The position numbers and the translations under genes are program-made. DNA of 64,000 nt from Pseudomonas syringae. GTDB taxonomy: Bacteria > Pseudomonadota > Gammaproteobacteria > Pseudomonadales > Pseudomonadaceae. The stretch covers positions 1-64,000 of the forward strand of contig NZ_JPQU01000100.1 of the NCBI RefSeq assembly GCF_000737245.1, in the 5' to 3' direction. Below, piece after piece: positions 36,067-45,406 of this stretch. How positions within the stretch are numbered: position 1 is the stretch's first letter; every line of letters begins with the position of its first letter. The notes beneath the pieces were generated by a model that saw nothing but the letters and a program-made list of their open reading frames with translations, searched no databases and was not told the DNA's origin.

Positions 36067-36738
36067 GTGGCCCAGACCAAACTCAACGCGCCTGACCTTG
36101 GCAACTCCCCCTCGACGTCGGAGATCATTACCCGGCATCTGCGTGATGCTATCGTCGCCGGGCATTTCGCCGAAGACGAACCAATCCGCCAGGACGATAT
36201 TGCCCGCCAGTTCAATGTCAGCAAAATCCCTGTACGCGAAGCCCTCAAGCGCCTTGAAGCAGAAGGGCTGGTCATGTTTCAGCGCAATCGGGGAGCTATG
36301 GTCACGCGGTTGTCGGAATCAGAGCTGGCACAGATGTTCGAAGTACGCATGCTGTTGGAAGACAAAGTGCTGCGCCTGGCTATCCCGAACATGACCGAGG
36401 CGACCTTCGCCCGGGCCGAGAGCATCTGCCGGGAATTCATCGGGGAAAATGACGTAGGTCGCTGGGCCGAGTTGAACTGGGAACTGCACGCATGCCTGTA
36501 CGAACCGGCGCAGCGGCCGTTCCTGGTGGGCATGATTCGCTCGGTCAACGACAAGCTGGAACGTTACCTGCGTATGCAGATGAGCCTTTCAGCGGGCAAG
36601 GATCGCGCCGATCACGAGCACCGGGAAATTCTCCAGGCCTGCCGCGAGCGCAATGTGGAGCTTGCGGTGCGTCTGCTGGACGAACACATCGCGGGTGTCT
36701 GCCAGACCCTCTTCGAACATCTGCCCAGCGCCCGCTGA
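36067..36738 (+). CDS. GntR-family (FCD) transcriptional regulator of hydroxyproline genes
   Basis: GTG start at 36067; the only ATG upstream is out of frame. 223 residues: winged helix-turn-helix at about 18-80 (TSEIITRHLRDAIVAGHFAE, then SKIPVREALKRLEAEGLVMF) and a helical FCD effector domain with the metal-binding acidic and histidine residues (ELHACLYEPA, then HEHREILQAC). It lies directly before the hydroxyproline epimerase on the same strand and probably represses the cluster until hydroxyproline or a derivative binds. Confidence 0.87.
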   Translation: MAQTKLNAPDLGNSPSTSEIITRHLRDAIVAGHFAEDEPIRQDDIARQFNVSKIPVREALKRLEAEGLVMFQRNRGAMVTRLSESELAQMFEVRMLLEDKVLRLAIPNMTEATFARAESICREFIGENDVGRWAELNWELHACLYEPAQRPFLVGMIRSVNDKLERYLRMQMSLSAGKDRADHEHREILQACRERNVELAVRLLDEHIAGVCQTLFEHLPSAR

Positions 36739-36849
36739 AAATGTCCGCTGTGCCGAATTCGTCATCGTTCCCCACTAAATCCCTCAAGCCCTGCGGCACT
36801 GTCCGCGCCACTCTTGTGTTCACTTACCTGACCCAACGAGTGGCCTCCC

Positions 36850-37806
36850 ATGAACCGCATCCGCGTTATCGACTCGCACACCGGTGGTGAACCTACGCGC
36901 CTGGTGATCGACGGTTTTCCTGATCTTGGCAACGGCAGCATGGCCGAGCGCAAACAGCTGCTCGCCAAGCAATACGATGCCTGGCGAGCCGCCTGCGTTC
37001 TGGAACCACGCGGCAGCGATGTCTTGGTCGGCGCCCTGCTCTGCCCGCCGGTTGATCCCAACGCCTGTACCGGGGTGATATTTTTCAACAACACCGGGTA
37101 TCTGGGCATGTGCGGCCACGGCACCATCGGCCTGATTGCCTCACTCGCCCATCTGGGCAAAATCGGCCCGGGAATTCACGCCATCGAGACGCCGGTCGGC
37201 ACCGTTCACGCCACCTTGCATGAAGATGGTTCCGTGAGTGTGCGCAACGTGCCAGCCTACCGTTATCGCAAGGCCGTCGGCCTGCAGGTGCCGGGGATCG
37301 GTCTGGTAGTGGGCGATATTGCCTGGGGCGGCAACTGGTTTTTTCTGGTGGCCGAACATGGGCTCGCGATCAGCGGCGACAACCTTGACGCGCTCACGGC
37401 GTATACCGTGGCCATCCAGAAAGCCTTGGAAGATCAGGGCATACGCGGTGAAGACGGCGGACTGATCGACCATATCGAGCTGTTCGCCGATGATGAAAAA
37501 ACCGACAGCCGTAACTTTGTGCTCTGCCCCGGCAAAGCCTACGATCGTTCGCCCTGCGGCACCGGGACCAGTGCCAAGCTGGCGTGCCTGGCGGCTGACG
37601 GCAAACTCCAGCCCGGCCAGGTCTGGCGTCAGGCCAGCGTCATCGGCAGCGAGTTCGAGGGTTCCTACGAACGCCTTGATCAGGGCGCCGACCAAGGCGC
37701 TGAACAGCTCATCGTTCCGACCATTCGAGGCCGTGCCTACATCAGCGCTGAAGCAACCCTCATCCTGCAAAGCGATGATCCCTTCGCCTGGGGCATTCGC
37801 TTGTGA
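36850..37806 (+). CDS. lhpA: 4-Hydroxyproline 2-epimerase (proline racemase superfamily)
   Basis: 318 residues. The two catalytic cysteines are C88 in MCGHGTIG and C236 in SPCGTGTSAK, the positions described for the Pseudomonas hydroxyproline epimerase. It converts trans-4-hydroxy-L-proline to cis-4-hydroxy-D-proline, the first step of catabolism. It is followed without a gap by the FAD subunit of D-hydroxyproline dehydrogenase, which consumes the product. Cys/Cys enzymes can also racemise proline weakly. The other gene names I use in this cluster follow the Pseudomonas aeruginosa lhp scheme from memory. Confidence 0.9.
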   Translation: MNRIRVIDSHTGGEPTRLVIDGFPDLGNGSMAERKQLLAKQYDAWRAACVLEPRGSDVLVGALLCPPVDPNACTGVIFFNNTGYLGMCGHGTIGLIASLAHLGKIGPGIHAIETPVGTVHATLHEDGSVSVRNVPAYRYRKAVGLQVPGIGLVVGDIAWGGNWFFLVAEHGLAISGDNLDALTAYTVAIQKALEDQGIRGEDGGLIDHIELFADDEKTDSRNFVLCPGKAYDRSPCGTGTSAKLACLAADGKLQPGQVWRQASVIGSEFEGSYERLDQGADQGAEQLIVPTIRGRAYISAEATLILQSDDPFAWGIRL

Positions 37807-37817
37807 GGTGTACCGCT

Positions 37818-38918
37818 GTGGCTGACGCCATCGTGATTGGCGCGGGCATCATCGGCGCGGCGTGCGCTCAGGCGCTTGCCCGGCGAGGCCTGAGGGTACT
37901 GGTGCTGGACGCGGGCATGCCTGGCGCCACCGCAGCGGGCATGGGTCATTTACTGGTACTGGACGACAACGCGGCGGAACTGGCCCTGAGCCAATACTCC
38001 CTGAAACGCTGGCGGGAGATGGCCCGTGACTTGCCGGACGATTGCGCCTACCGCAGCAACGGCACACTCTGGCTGGCTGCTAACGCGGAAGAAATGGCCG
38101 TTGCCCAACACAAATTCAACACCCTGCGCGAACAGGGCGAAGACTGCGAAATCATCACCGCGAGGGCCCTGCGTGAACGGGAACCGCAGCTTCGCGAGGG
38201 CCTTGAAGGAGGCTTGTTGATCAAGGGTGACGGCATTCTCTATGCACCGGCAACCGCGCGCTGGATGCTCCACAACCCGCTGATTCGTCAGCAGCGAGCC
38301 ACTGTTGCCGAGGTTGATGGCAACCGGTTGCGCCTTGCTGACGGCCAGTGGCTGAGCGCTGATCTGGTGGTGTTGGCCAATGGCATCCAGGCGACCGAAC
38401 TGTGCCCCGAATTACCCATCGAACCCAAAAAAGGCCATCTGGCAATCACTGATCGCTACCCTGCGCAGATTACCCATACCCTGGTCGAACTCGGCTATGT
38501 CACCAGCGCACACAACGCCAGCGGCCCCTCAACGGCCTGCAACATCCAGCCACGGCCGACCGGTCAACTGTTCATCGGCGCCTCTCGGCAATTTGGCACC
38601 ACCGACCCTGAGGTTGAAGGCTGGATGCTCTCAAAAATGCTCAAGCGCGCCGCAGAGTATGTGCCGGGGCTGAACAACCTCAACGTCATTCGGGCCTGGA
38701 CAGGCTTCCGTGCCGCCAGCCCCGATGGCCTGCCATTGGTGGGCGAACACCCACAGCGCCCGGGCCTTTGGCTGGCGGTGGGTCACGAAGGGTTGGGGGT
38801 GACGACCGCCCCCGCCACTGCGGACTTGCTGGTGGCACAACTGTTCAATGAATCCCTGCCACTGGCGGCCCTTCCTTACCTACCGCAACGCTTTCTAGGA
38901 GAGTCCCGGCATGCCTGA
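37818..38918 (+). CDS. lhpB: D-hydroxyproline dehydrogenase, FAD (beta) subunit
   Basis: The GTG at 37818 has TGAGGTG seven bases upstream and gives 366 residues; an in-frame GTG at 37803 overlaps the epimerase stop and is the alternative. It is a DAO-family FAD protein: DAIVIGAGIIGAACAQALAR at the N-terminus and GLWLAVGHEGLGVTTAPAT at the C-terminus. It oxidises cis-4-hydroxy-D-proline to pyrroline-4-hydroxy-2-carboxylate. Immediately downstream come a small ferredoxin-like protein and a second flavoprotein, the three-component architecture of the Pseudomonas enzyme. Confidence 0.87.
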   Translation: MADAIVIGAGIIGAACAQALARRGLRVLVLDAGMPGATAAGMGHLLVLDDNAAELALSQYSLKRWREMARDLPDDCAYRSNGTLWLAANAEEMAVAQHKFNTLREQGEDCEIITARALREREPQLREGLEGGLLIKGDGILYAPATARWMLHNPLIRQQRATVAEVDGNRLRLADGQWLSADLVVLANGIQATELCPELPIEPKKGHLAITDRYPAQITHTLVELGYVTSAHNASGPSTACNIQPRPTGQLFIGASRQFGTTDPEVEGWMLSKMLKRAAEYVPGLNNLNVIRAWTGFRAASPDGLPLVGEHPQRPGLWLAVGHEGLGVTTAPATADLLVAQLFNESLPLAALPYLPQRFLGESRHA

Positions 38919-39147
38919 ATTGACAGTCAATGGTCGACCTTTGCGCGTCGCCGTGGGCACCAGTGTTGCGGCTGCGCTGGCATTGGGTGACGACGGCAGC
39001 AGTCGCACGTCAGTCAGCGGCCAGCGCCGCGCGCCATTGTGCGGCATGGGGATCTGCCAGGAGTGCCGAGTGACCGTCAACGGCCTGCGTCGCCTGGCGT
39101 GCCAGACCCTGTGCCGCGATGGCATGCAGGTGCAAAGTCAGTCATGA
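38911..39147 (+). CDS. 2Fe-2S ferredoxin-like small subunit of D-hydroxyproline dehydrogenase
   Basis: 78 residues. The cysteine set of a (2Fe-2S) plant-type ferredoxin fold is visible: C-G-M-G-I-C-Q-E-C (about 46-54) and a fourth Cys in LACQTLCRDG. It overlaps the FAD subunit by 8 bases and the next subunit by ATGA. It matches the small subunit of opine oxidase and hydroxyproline dehydrogenase complexes, where it relays electrons between the two flavoproteins. Confidence 0.85.
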   Translation: MPELTVNGRPLRVAVGTSVAAALALGDDGSSRTSVSGQRRAPLCGMGICQECRVTVNGLRRLACQTLCRDGMQVQSQS

Positions 39148-40400
39148 ACGAGCACGCCGACATTCTCATCATCGGGGCAGGTCCTGCTGGCCTCAATGCA
39201 GCCCTGGCCGCCGCCCCCAGTGGCGCTCGGATTGTGCTGCTCGACGACAATCCGCTGCCAGGAGGGCAGATCTGGCGCGACGGTCCACAGGTCAAACTGC
39301 CGCCTCAGGCCCGACAGTTGCGCAATCAGCTACAAGCCTGTGCCAATGTGCAGCAACATTGCGCCACCCGGGTCATTGCCCGACCCGCAGCCAAGCAATT
39401 GCTGGTCGAGAATGACGAGCGCGGCTGGATCATCAGCTATGGAACACTCATCCTGTGTACCGGTGCGCGAGAACTTCTACTGCCCTTCCCCGGCTGGACG
39501 CTGCCGGGGGTCACTGGTGCGGGAGGGTTGCAGGCGCTGATCAAGGGCGGTCTGCCGGTCGCCCGTGAGCGAGTGGTAATCGCTGGCAGCGGCCCGTTAT
39601 TGCTGGCCAGCGCTGATACCGCCAGGAAAAACAACGCGCGAGTGATACGGATCGCCGAGCAGGCCAGTGCCCGCGCGGTCGGCGCCTTCGCCGCGCAGTT
39701 GCCTCGCTGGCCACACAAGTTGGTGCAAGCCCTGCAACTCTTTAGCGCCTCCTACCGCACCGCCAGCCATGTACTGGCGGCGATTGGCACTGATAGGCTC
39801 GAAGGCGTTCGATTGATGCAACAGGGCAAAATCGTAGAGCTGGCCTGTGAGCGGCTGGCCTGTGGTTTTGGCTTGATCCCCAACACTCAGCTCGCCCAGG
39901 CGCTGGGCTGTACCTTACAAGGCCAGGGAATCCAGGTTGACGCCTGGCAAGCCACCACCCTGACAGAGCATTTTGCGGCGGGTGAATGCACCGGCTTCGG
40001 GGGCAGCGAATTGGCCTTGGTTGAGGGCAGGATTGCGGGGCTTGCCGCTGTGGGCGACCGCAAGGCAGCCGAACGGCTGTGGCCGCAGCGCGCTCACTGG
40101 CAAGGCTTTGCCACTGCACTCAACCGGGCGTTTGCGCTGGCGCCAGCGCTCAATACTTTGTCTGAGCCAGAAACCCTGGTGTGCCGGTGTGAAGACGTGC
40201 CCTTTGCAGCGCTTCACGAGCACCGCAGCTGGCGCGAAGCCAAACTTGCCACCCGCTGCGGCATGGGCGCCTGTCAGGGACGGATATGTGGTGCGGCAAC
40301 CGCTCAATTGTTTGGCTGGCAGCCCTCGGCACCGCGACCTCCTTTCAGCCCGGCCCGTATCGAAACCCTGCTCTGCGTCGAAGACCGGCCGCCGACGTGA
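39144..40400 (+). CDS. D-hydroxyproline dehydrogenase, FAD/NAD-type (alpha) subunit
   Basis: The ATG at 39144 overlaps the ferredoxin stop (ATGA) and gives 418 residues; the ORF from 39039 is a longer artefact. It is a pyridine-nucleotide-disulfide-type flavoprotein: LIIGAGPAGLNAALAA at 7-22, the NAD-site region VVIAGSGPLLLASADTARK, and a C-terminal cysteine-rich BFD-like segment (VCRCEDVPF, then CGMGACQGRICG) that may hold a 2Fe-2S cluster. This subunit pairs with the beta and ferredoxin subunits. Confidence 0.85.
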   Translation: MNEHADILIIGAGPAGLNAALAAAPSGARIVLLDDNPLPGGQIWRDGPQVKLPPQARQLRNQLQACANVQQHCATRVIARPAAKQLLVENDERGWIISYGTLILCTGARELLLPFPGWTLPGVTGAGGLQALIKGGLPVARERVVIAGSGPLLLASADTARKNNARVIRIAEQASARAVGAFAAQLPRWPHKLVQALQLFSASYRTASHVLAAIGTDRLEGVRLMQQGKIVELACERLACGFGLIPNTQLAQALGCTLQGQGIQVDAWQATTLTEHFAAGECTGFGGSELALVEGRIAGLAAVGDRKAAERLWPQRAHWQGFATALNRAFALAPALNTLSEPETLVCRCEDVPFAALHEHRSWREAKLATRCGMGACQGRICGAATAQLFGWQPSAPRPPFSPARIETLLCVEDRPPT

Positions 40401-40472
40401 ATGCGCATTCGGGCTTTGCGCTTCGGCGCCGGGGCTCTATGATCCGAGCCTCACCCCCAGACCTACAACCTC

Positions 40473-41222
40473 ATGCTCGCCGCCCTTGTCACAGCCAGCC
40501 CATGCCAACTGCCGAGTCTGCTGGGTAGCCTGCAACCCTTGGCACCCCTGCTCGATGCGCTGGCCGATGTGGTGTTCTTCATCAAGGACGATGCAGCCCG
40601 CTATGCCTTCGTCAACAGCACCCTGGCAAGACGCTGTGGCTTCAAGGCCAGCCATGAGCTATTGGGGCTGACTGCCGAGCAGGTATTTCCGGCACGCTTC
40701 GGCACGCTGTATACCGAACAGGATCGCAAGGTCCTCAGCAGCGGCCGACAGCTGGCCGACCAGCTGGAGCTGCATCTTTATTACGGCAACCAGCCCGTCT
40801 GGTGCCTGACCCACAAGATTGCCCTGCAGGATGAGCAGGGTCGGATAGTCGGCCTGGCGGGCATATCCCGAGACTTGCAGTTACCCCAATCCAACCACCC
40901 GGCGTACCACAAAGTGGCGGCAGTGGATGCATACATCCGCGCTCATTTCGCTCGTCCCATCAGCCTTGCGGAGTTGACTGCGATTGCTGGTTTGTCGGTG
41001 GCGCAACTGGAACGTCACTGCAAGCGGATCTTCCAGCTCACTCCCCGCCAGCTCATCCACAAAGCCCGTCTTGAAGAAGCCTCGCGTCTGTTGCGCGATG
41101 AAGACTTGCCCATCACCGACATCGCCTTACGCTGCGGTTACACCGATCACAGCGCGTTCAGCCGCCAGTTTCGAGCTTTGACCCACCTCTCCCCCAGCCA
41201 ATACCGCGATAGCCACCGCTGA
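40473..41222 (+). CDS. PAS-domain AraC-family transcriptional regulator
   Basis: 249 residues. A PAS domain occupies about 25-135 (LDALADVVFFIKDDAARYAF, then VFPARFGTLYTEQDRKVLSS). Two AraC helix-turn-helices follow at about 150-245 (FARPISLAELTAIAGLSVAQ, then ITDIALRCGYTDHSAFSRQF). A PAS sensor replaces the usual cupin domain. It stands between the dehydrogenase operon and the binding-protein operon on the same strand. It probably adds a second control, by redox state, a flavin or a small ligand, alongside GntR. Confidence 0.85.
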   Translation: MLAALVTASPCQLPSLLGSLQPLAPLLDALADVVFFIKDDAARYAFVNSTLARRCGFKASHELLGLTAEQVFPARFGTLYTEQDRKVLSSGRQLADQLELHLYYGNQPVWCLTHKIALQDEQGRIVGLAGISRDLQLPQSNHPAYHKVAAVDAYIRAHFARPISLAELTAIAGLSVAQLERHCKRIFQLTPRQLIHKARLEEASRLLRDEDLPITDIALRCGYTDHSAFSRQFRALTHLSPSQYRDSHR

Positions 41223-41400
41223 ATGTTCCTTAAATGGGCAGCCAGCCACGCAATGCTCCCTTATGTAACAACTTTGCTCCCCTAGTCCTGGGGGTCTAGC
41301 TAGCGAGCGACACAGCTCCTCGATTCAGGAAGGGCCTTGCACAAGGCTTTCAAACAATCCTTGGGGCCACAAGAGAATCAGGCACGCCCATTGCATTTCA

Positions 41401-41416
41401 AATATCGTATACGAAA
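41401..41416. promoter_or_regulatory. Probable GntR operator upstream of the second hydroxyproline operon
   Basis: TCGTATACGA (41405-41414) is a perfect palindrome in the AT-rich 240-base gap, 48 bases before the binding-protein ATG. The same core stands at 36026-36031 and 47249-47256. Confidence 0.65.
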
Positions 41417-41461
41417 TCCTAATGATGTTTTCCAGCACCTACTCCCGACCACGAGGCTTCT

Positions 41462-42280
41462 ATGAAAAATCCCGCTTTCGCCGTAGCCCTCAGCGCTGTG
41501 CTCAGTACCACCTTCATGGCTACCGCTCATGCCGACAAACTGGACGACATTATCGGCTCCGGCAAATTGCGCTGCGCAGTGACGCTGGACTTCCCTCCCA
41601 TGGGTTTTCGTGACGGCGCCAACAAGCCTGCCGGTTTCGATGTCGACTACTGCAATGACCTGGCGAAAATCCTTGGCGTTGACGCAGAAGTCGTCGAGAC
41701 CCCGTTCCCCGACCGTATCCCGGCACTGATCTCGGGCCGTGCCGATGTCATCGTGGCCTCCACTTCCGACACCCTGGAGCGCGCCAAGACCGTCGGCCTC
41801 AGCGTGCCTTACTTCGCGTTCCAGATGGTGGTGCTGACCCGCGATGACACCGGCATCAACAGCTTCAACGACCTCAAGGGCAAGGCACTCGGTAACACCA
41901 GCGGCACCTACGAGGCGATTGCCCTGGAGAAAGACGTGAAGAATTGGGGCAGTGGCAGCTTCCGCGCCTATCAGTCTCAGAACGACACGATCCTCGCCGT
42001 CGCTCAGGGCCATATCCAGGCCACCGTGGTGACCAATACCGTGGCCGCGGCGACCCTCAAATCCGGCAAATACAAAAACCTGAAAGTCGCGGGCAATGCG
42101 CCTTACGTGATCGATTACGTATCGCTGGGGGCCAAGCGTACCGAATATGGCCTGCTCAACTACTTGAACCTGTTCGTCAACCAGCAGGTGCGCAGTGGCC
42201 GCTATAACGAGTTGTTTGTGAAATGGGTTGGCACCGAGATCGCGCCTGCCAACCTGACTGTGCCTAACGTTTACTACTGA
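41462..42280 (+). CDS. Periplasmic amino-acid binding protein (family 3) of the hydroxyproline cluster
   Basis: 272 residues. Signal peptide MKNPAFAVALSAVLSTTFMA, cleaved after TAHA before DKLDDI. The mature protein follows family 3: LRCAVTLDFPPMGFRDGANK, then GFDVDYCNDLAKILGVDAEV and VIVASTSDTLERAKTVGLS. It opens an operon that continues with the dehydratase, two permeases, ATPase and racemase-family protein, so it likely delivers a hydroxyproline isomer or related imino acid. Confidence 0.87.
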   Translation: MKNPAFAVALSAVLSTTFMATAHADKLDDIIGSGKLRCAVTLDFPPMGFRDGANKPAGFDVDYCNDLAKILGVDAEVVETPFPDRIPALISGRADVIVASTSDTLERAKTVGLSVPYFAFQMVVLTRDDTGINSFNDLKGKALGNTSGTYEAIALEKDVKNWGSGSFRAYQSQNDTILAVAQGHIQATVVTNTVAAATLKSGKYKNLKVAGNAPYVIDYVSLGAKRTEYGLLNYLNLFVNQQVRSGRYNELFVKWVGTEIAPANLTVPNVYY

Positions 42281-42290
42281 GGTGACCGCC

Positions 42291-44087
42291 ATGCCCAGCA
42301 CTGTCAGTGGCCGCAGCCTGATCGAAGGCAGCGCTCAGGGGGCGCTGTTGTTTGCCGACACCGGGCTGAGCTTCTGGGGCGGGGTCGATCCATACAGTGG
42401 CGAAGTCATTGACCGGCACCATCCCCTCAGCGGTCAGAACGTGTCAGGTCGGGTATTGGCGATCCCTAATGGACGCGGCTCCTGCACCGGCAGCAGCGTG
42501 ATGATGGAACTGATCAGCAACGGCCACGCACCGGCAGCGTTGGTGCTGGCCGAAGCGGACGAGATTCTGACGCTGGGCGTGCTGGTGGCGCAGTACTTCT
42601 TTGCTCGTTCGCTGCCGGTGCTGTGCATCGGCAATGAGGCTTTCGCCAACCTGAGTGGTCAGGCCTGGGCGCGACTTGAAGGTGAGACATTGAGCCTCTA
42701 TCCGCACTTGCCCGATGACGGCTGGCTGCCGACCGAAGCTCAATCCCGGCCCCAAGCCCGGCCCATCTCGAACGACGCAGAGATGGACCTCGACAGCCTC
42801 GACCAGGCGTTACTCGACGGTACCCATGGCAAAGCTGCACAGGTAGCAATGGAAATCGTGCTGCGCATGGCCCGGCTACAAGGTGCCCGGCAACTGGTCG
42901 ACATCACGCAAGCGCATATCGACGGCTGCATCTATACCGGCCCCGCCAGCCTGCGTTTTGCTGAACAACTGGTGCAATGGGGCGCAAAGGTGCGCGTCCC
43001 CACGACCCTCAATTCCATCTCGGTAGACCAGCGTCGCTGGCGCGAATTGGGTATCGACCCGGCCCTCGGCGAACCGGCCAGCGCTTTGGGCGATGCATAC
43101 ATGGCCATGGGCGCACAACTGAGCTTCACCTGCGCGCCCTATTTGCTTGATAGCGCGCCAGGCCTTGGCGAACAAGTGGTCTGGGCGGAGTCCAACGCGG
43201 TGGTGTATGCCAACAGCCTGCTCGGCGCCCGCACCCTGAAATACCCTGATTATCTGGATATCTGCATCGCGCTGACCGGTCGTGCGCCGCTGATCGGTTG
43301 TCATCTGCAGGAACGCCGCAATGCGCAATTGCTGGTAGAAGTCCCGGCGTTGCAAGAACTTGATGACAGCGTCTACCCGCTGCTGGGCTACCACATCGGC
43401 GGGCTGTGCGGCTCTCGCATCCCGCTGATTACCGGCCTGCAACGCCATCAGCCAAGCCTGGACGACCTCAAGGCATTCGGCGCAGCCTTTGCCACCACCA
43501 GCGCGGCGGCGATGTTTCACATTGCCGGCGTGACCCCGGAAGCCATGACCCCGGCGCAGGTAATCGAGCAGACCGGCGATCTGGAGCCAGTACTAATCTC
43601 GCCAGAAGACCTGCTGAGCAGTTGGCAGGAATTGAACAGTGCCCGGGATCCGGAAGTGAGGATGATCTCCCTGGGCAATCCGCATTTCTCCCTGAGCGAA
43701 TTCTCCCGCCTGGCTGATCTTTGCGTGGGCCGGGACAAACACCCGCAGGTCGTACTGGCCATCACCTGTGGCCGGGCGGTGCTGGAACAGGCCAGGGCCG
43801 CTGGCTATCTGGTGGTGATCCAGGCTTTTGGCGCGACGCTGATCACCGACACCTGCTGGTGCATGTTGGGTGAGCCGGTCATCCCGGTGGACGCTCGCAG
43901 CGTGATGACCAACTCGGGTAAATACGCCCATTACGCGCCCGGTCTGGTGGGGCGCAGTGTGCATTTCGCCAGCCTCGCCGAGTGTGTCGACAGCGCTTGC
44001 AGCGGCATCGCCAGCGGGCGATTCCCCGCCTGGTTATCCAGCGCTTGCTTCGCGGCGGGACTTTCGGAGGACAGCGCCCATGTTTGA
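42291..44087 (+). CDS. AcnX-type dehydratase, small and large subunits fused (probable cis-3-hydroxy-L-proline dehydratase)
   Basis: The ATG at 42291 with GAGGTGA upstream gives 598 residues; a GTG at 42282 overlaps the Shine-Dalgarno and is less likely. The N-terminal 140 residues match the AcnX small domain (RVLAIPNGRGSCTGSSVMME). The rest is the large AcnX domain (VDITQAHIDGCIYTGPASLR, then SFTCAPYLLDSAPGLGEQVV, ESNAVVYANSLLGARTL). Bacterial members dehydrate cis-3-hydroxy-L-proline to pyrroline-2-carboxylate; others in the aconitase-X superfamily act elsewhere. Its place in this operon and cluster favours that assignment. No separate AcnX subunit gene exists here. Confidence 0.83.
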   Translation: MPSTVSGRSLIEGSAQGALLFADTGLSFWGGVDPYSGEVIDRHHPLSGQNVSGRVLAIPNGRGSCTGSSVMMELISNGHAPAALVLAEADEILTLGVLVAQYFFARSLPVLCIGNEAFANLSGQAWARLEGETLSLYPHLPDDGWLPTEAQSRPQARPISNDAEMDLDSLDQALLDGTHGKAAQVAMEIVLRMARLQGARQLVDITQAHIDGCIYTGPASLRFAEQLVQWGAKVRVPTTLNSISVDQRRWRELGIDPALGEPASALGDAYMAMGAQLSFTCAPYLLDSAPGLGEQVVWAESNAVVYANSLLGARTLKYPDYLDICIALTGRAPLIGCHLQERRNAQLLVEVPALQELDDSVYPLLGYHIGGLCGSRIPLITGLQRHQPSLDDLKAFGAAFATTSAAAMFHIAGVTPEAMTPAQVIEQTGDLEPVLISPEDLLSSWQELNSARDPEVRMISLGNPHFSLSEFSRLADLCVGRDKHPQVVLAITCGRAVLEQARAAGYLVVIQAFGATLITDTCWCMLGEPVIPVDARSVMTNSGKYAHYAPGLVGRSVHFASLAECVDSACSGIASGRFPAWLSSACFAAGLSEDSAHV

Positions 44088-44745
44088 CTACACCTTCCAA
44101 TGGCGTGCGGCGTTGCGCGCACTGCCGGACATGTTGCAAGGCGCGTGGGTGACGTTCGAAACCGCGGCCTTGTCGATGATCTTCGGGGTGTTGATCGCCC
44201 TTCTCCTGACGGTGATGCGCGCCGGCCCCAGCCCGGTGCTGCGCGGCATCGGCAACGGCTGGGTGTCCATTGCCCGCAACACACCATCGCTGTTCCAGAT
44301 TTACATCCTGTACTTCGGCCTCGGTTCCCTGGGCCTGCACGTCAGTTCCTGGCTGGCACTGCTGGCCGGGATCACTTTCAACAACGCGGGCTATCTGGCG
44401 GAAAACTTTCGCGGCGGCCTCAAGGCCGTCCCTGATACGCAAATGCGCGCCGCGCGGTCACTGGGTATGAGTGCTTTCCAGACCTACCGCATGATCATCG
44501 TTCCGCAATTGTTGCGCGTGGTGTTCTACCCGCTTAGTAATCAGATGGTCTGGGCGGTGCTGATGACTTCTCTGGGCGTGGTGGTCGGGCTCAACAACGA
44601 CCTCACCGGCGTCACCCAGGACTACAACGTCAAGACCTTCCGCACGTTCGAGTATTTCGCCATTGCTGCGGTGCTGTACTACCTGATCGCCAAGCTGATC
44701 GTCGGCCTCGCCCGGCTGTTGAGCTGGCGCCTGTTCCGCTACTGA
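44080..44745 (+). CDS. Amino-acid ABC transporter permease (HisQ/HisM family), first
   Basis: The ATG at 44080 overlaps the dehydratase stop by 8 bases and gives 221 residues. It shows LQGAWVTFETAALSMIFGVL, a periplasmic turn, then ARSLGMSAFQTYRMIIVPQL (EAA loop). It pairs with the second permease at 44756 to form the heterodimeric channel of a family-3 importer. Confidence 0.9.
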   Translation: MFDYTFQWRAALRALPDMLQGAWVTFETAALSMIFGVLIALLLTVMRAGPSPVLRGIGNGWVSIARNTPSLFQIYILYFGLGSLGLHVSSWLALLAGITFNNAGYLAENFRGGLKAVPDTQMRAARSLGMSAFQTYRMIIVPQLLRVVFYPLSNQMVWAVLMTSLGVVVGLNNDLTGVTQDYNVKTFRTFEYFAIAAVLYYLIAKLIVGLARLLSWRLFRY

Positions 44746-44755
44746 GGAGCTGCGC

Positions 44756-45406
44756 ATGTTTTCCACCAGCCTCACCTCGACAGACCTGCTGTTCATGCTC
44801 GACGGTGCCTGGGTGACCCTGCAACTGACGTTCTGGGCCATCCTGCTCGGCTCCTTCGTCGGCTTGCTCTGCGGTTTGCTGCGTGCGCTGGCGCCTCGGG
44901 CCAGCTTGCCGCTGGCCTGGGTGCTGGACGTATTCCGCAGCGTGCCGCTGTTGATCCAGTTCGTCCTGCTCAACTCGCTCAAAAGCATCGTCGGGCTGAA
45001 CATCAGCGCCTTCAGCGTCGGCTGCATCGTGCTGGGGGTTTATGCCGCTGCGTACTTCACCGAAATCGTGCGCAGCGGCGTACTGGCCGTGTCGCTGTCA
45101 GTGCGCCGGGCCAGCCGCTCGCTGGGCCTGAGTTACTGGCAGGACCTGCGTTACATCGTCTTGCCGATGGCGACACGCGTGGCCTTCCCTGGCTGGTTGA
45201 ACCTGGTATTGGGCGTCATGAAAGACACCGCGCTGGTGATGTGGATCGGGATCGTTGAACTGTTGCGTGCCTCGCAAACCATCGTCACGCGCATCCAGGA
45301 GCCGCTGCTGGTGCTATGCATCGCCGGACTTATCTACTACGTCATGAGCCTGGTGGTTGCTCGCCTGGGCGCTCGTCTGGAAAGAAGGTGGCAGGAAAAT
45401 GATTGA
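44756..45406 (+). CDS. Amino-acid ABC transporter permease, second
   Basis: 216 residues of the same family as the first permease. Features: GAWVTLQLTFWAILLGSFVG near the N-terminus, FRSVPLLIQFVLLNSLKSIV, and EAA loop SLSVRRASRSLGLSYWQDLR. It starts 10 bases after the first permease and overlaps the ATPase by 8 bases, so stoichiometry is set by coupling. Confidence 0.9.
   Translation: MFSTSLTSTDLLFMLDGAWVTLQLTFWAILLGSFVGLLCGLLRALAPRASLPLAWVLDVFRSVPLLIQFVLLNSLKSIVGLNISAFSVGCIVLGVYAAAYFTEIVRSGVLAVSLSVRRASRSLGLSYWQDLRYIVLPMATRVAFPGWLNLVLGVMKDTALVMWIGIVELLRASQTIVTRIQEPLLVLCIAGLIYYVMSLVVARLGARLERRWQEND

Noticed and set aside
41378..42301. A 307-codon minus-strand ORF opposite the binding protein
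   Set aside because: Antisense to a clear family-3 binding protein with a signal peptide; rejected.
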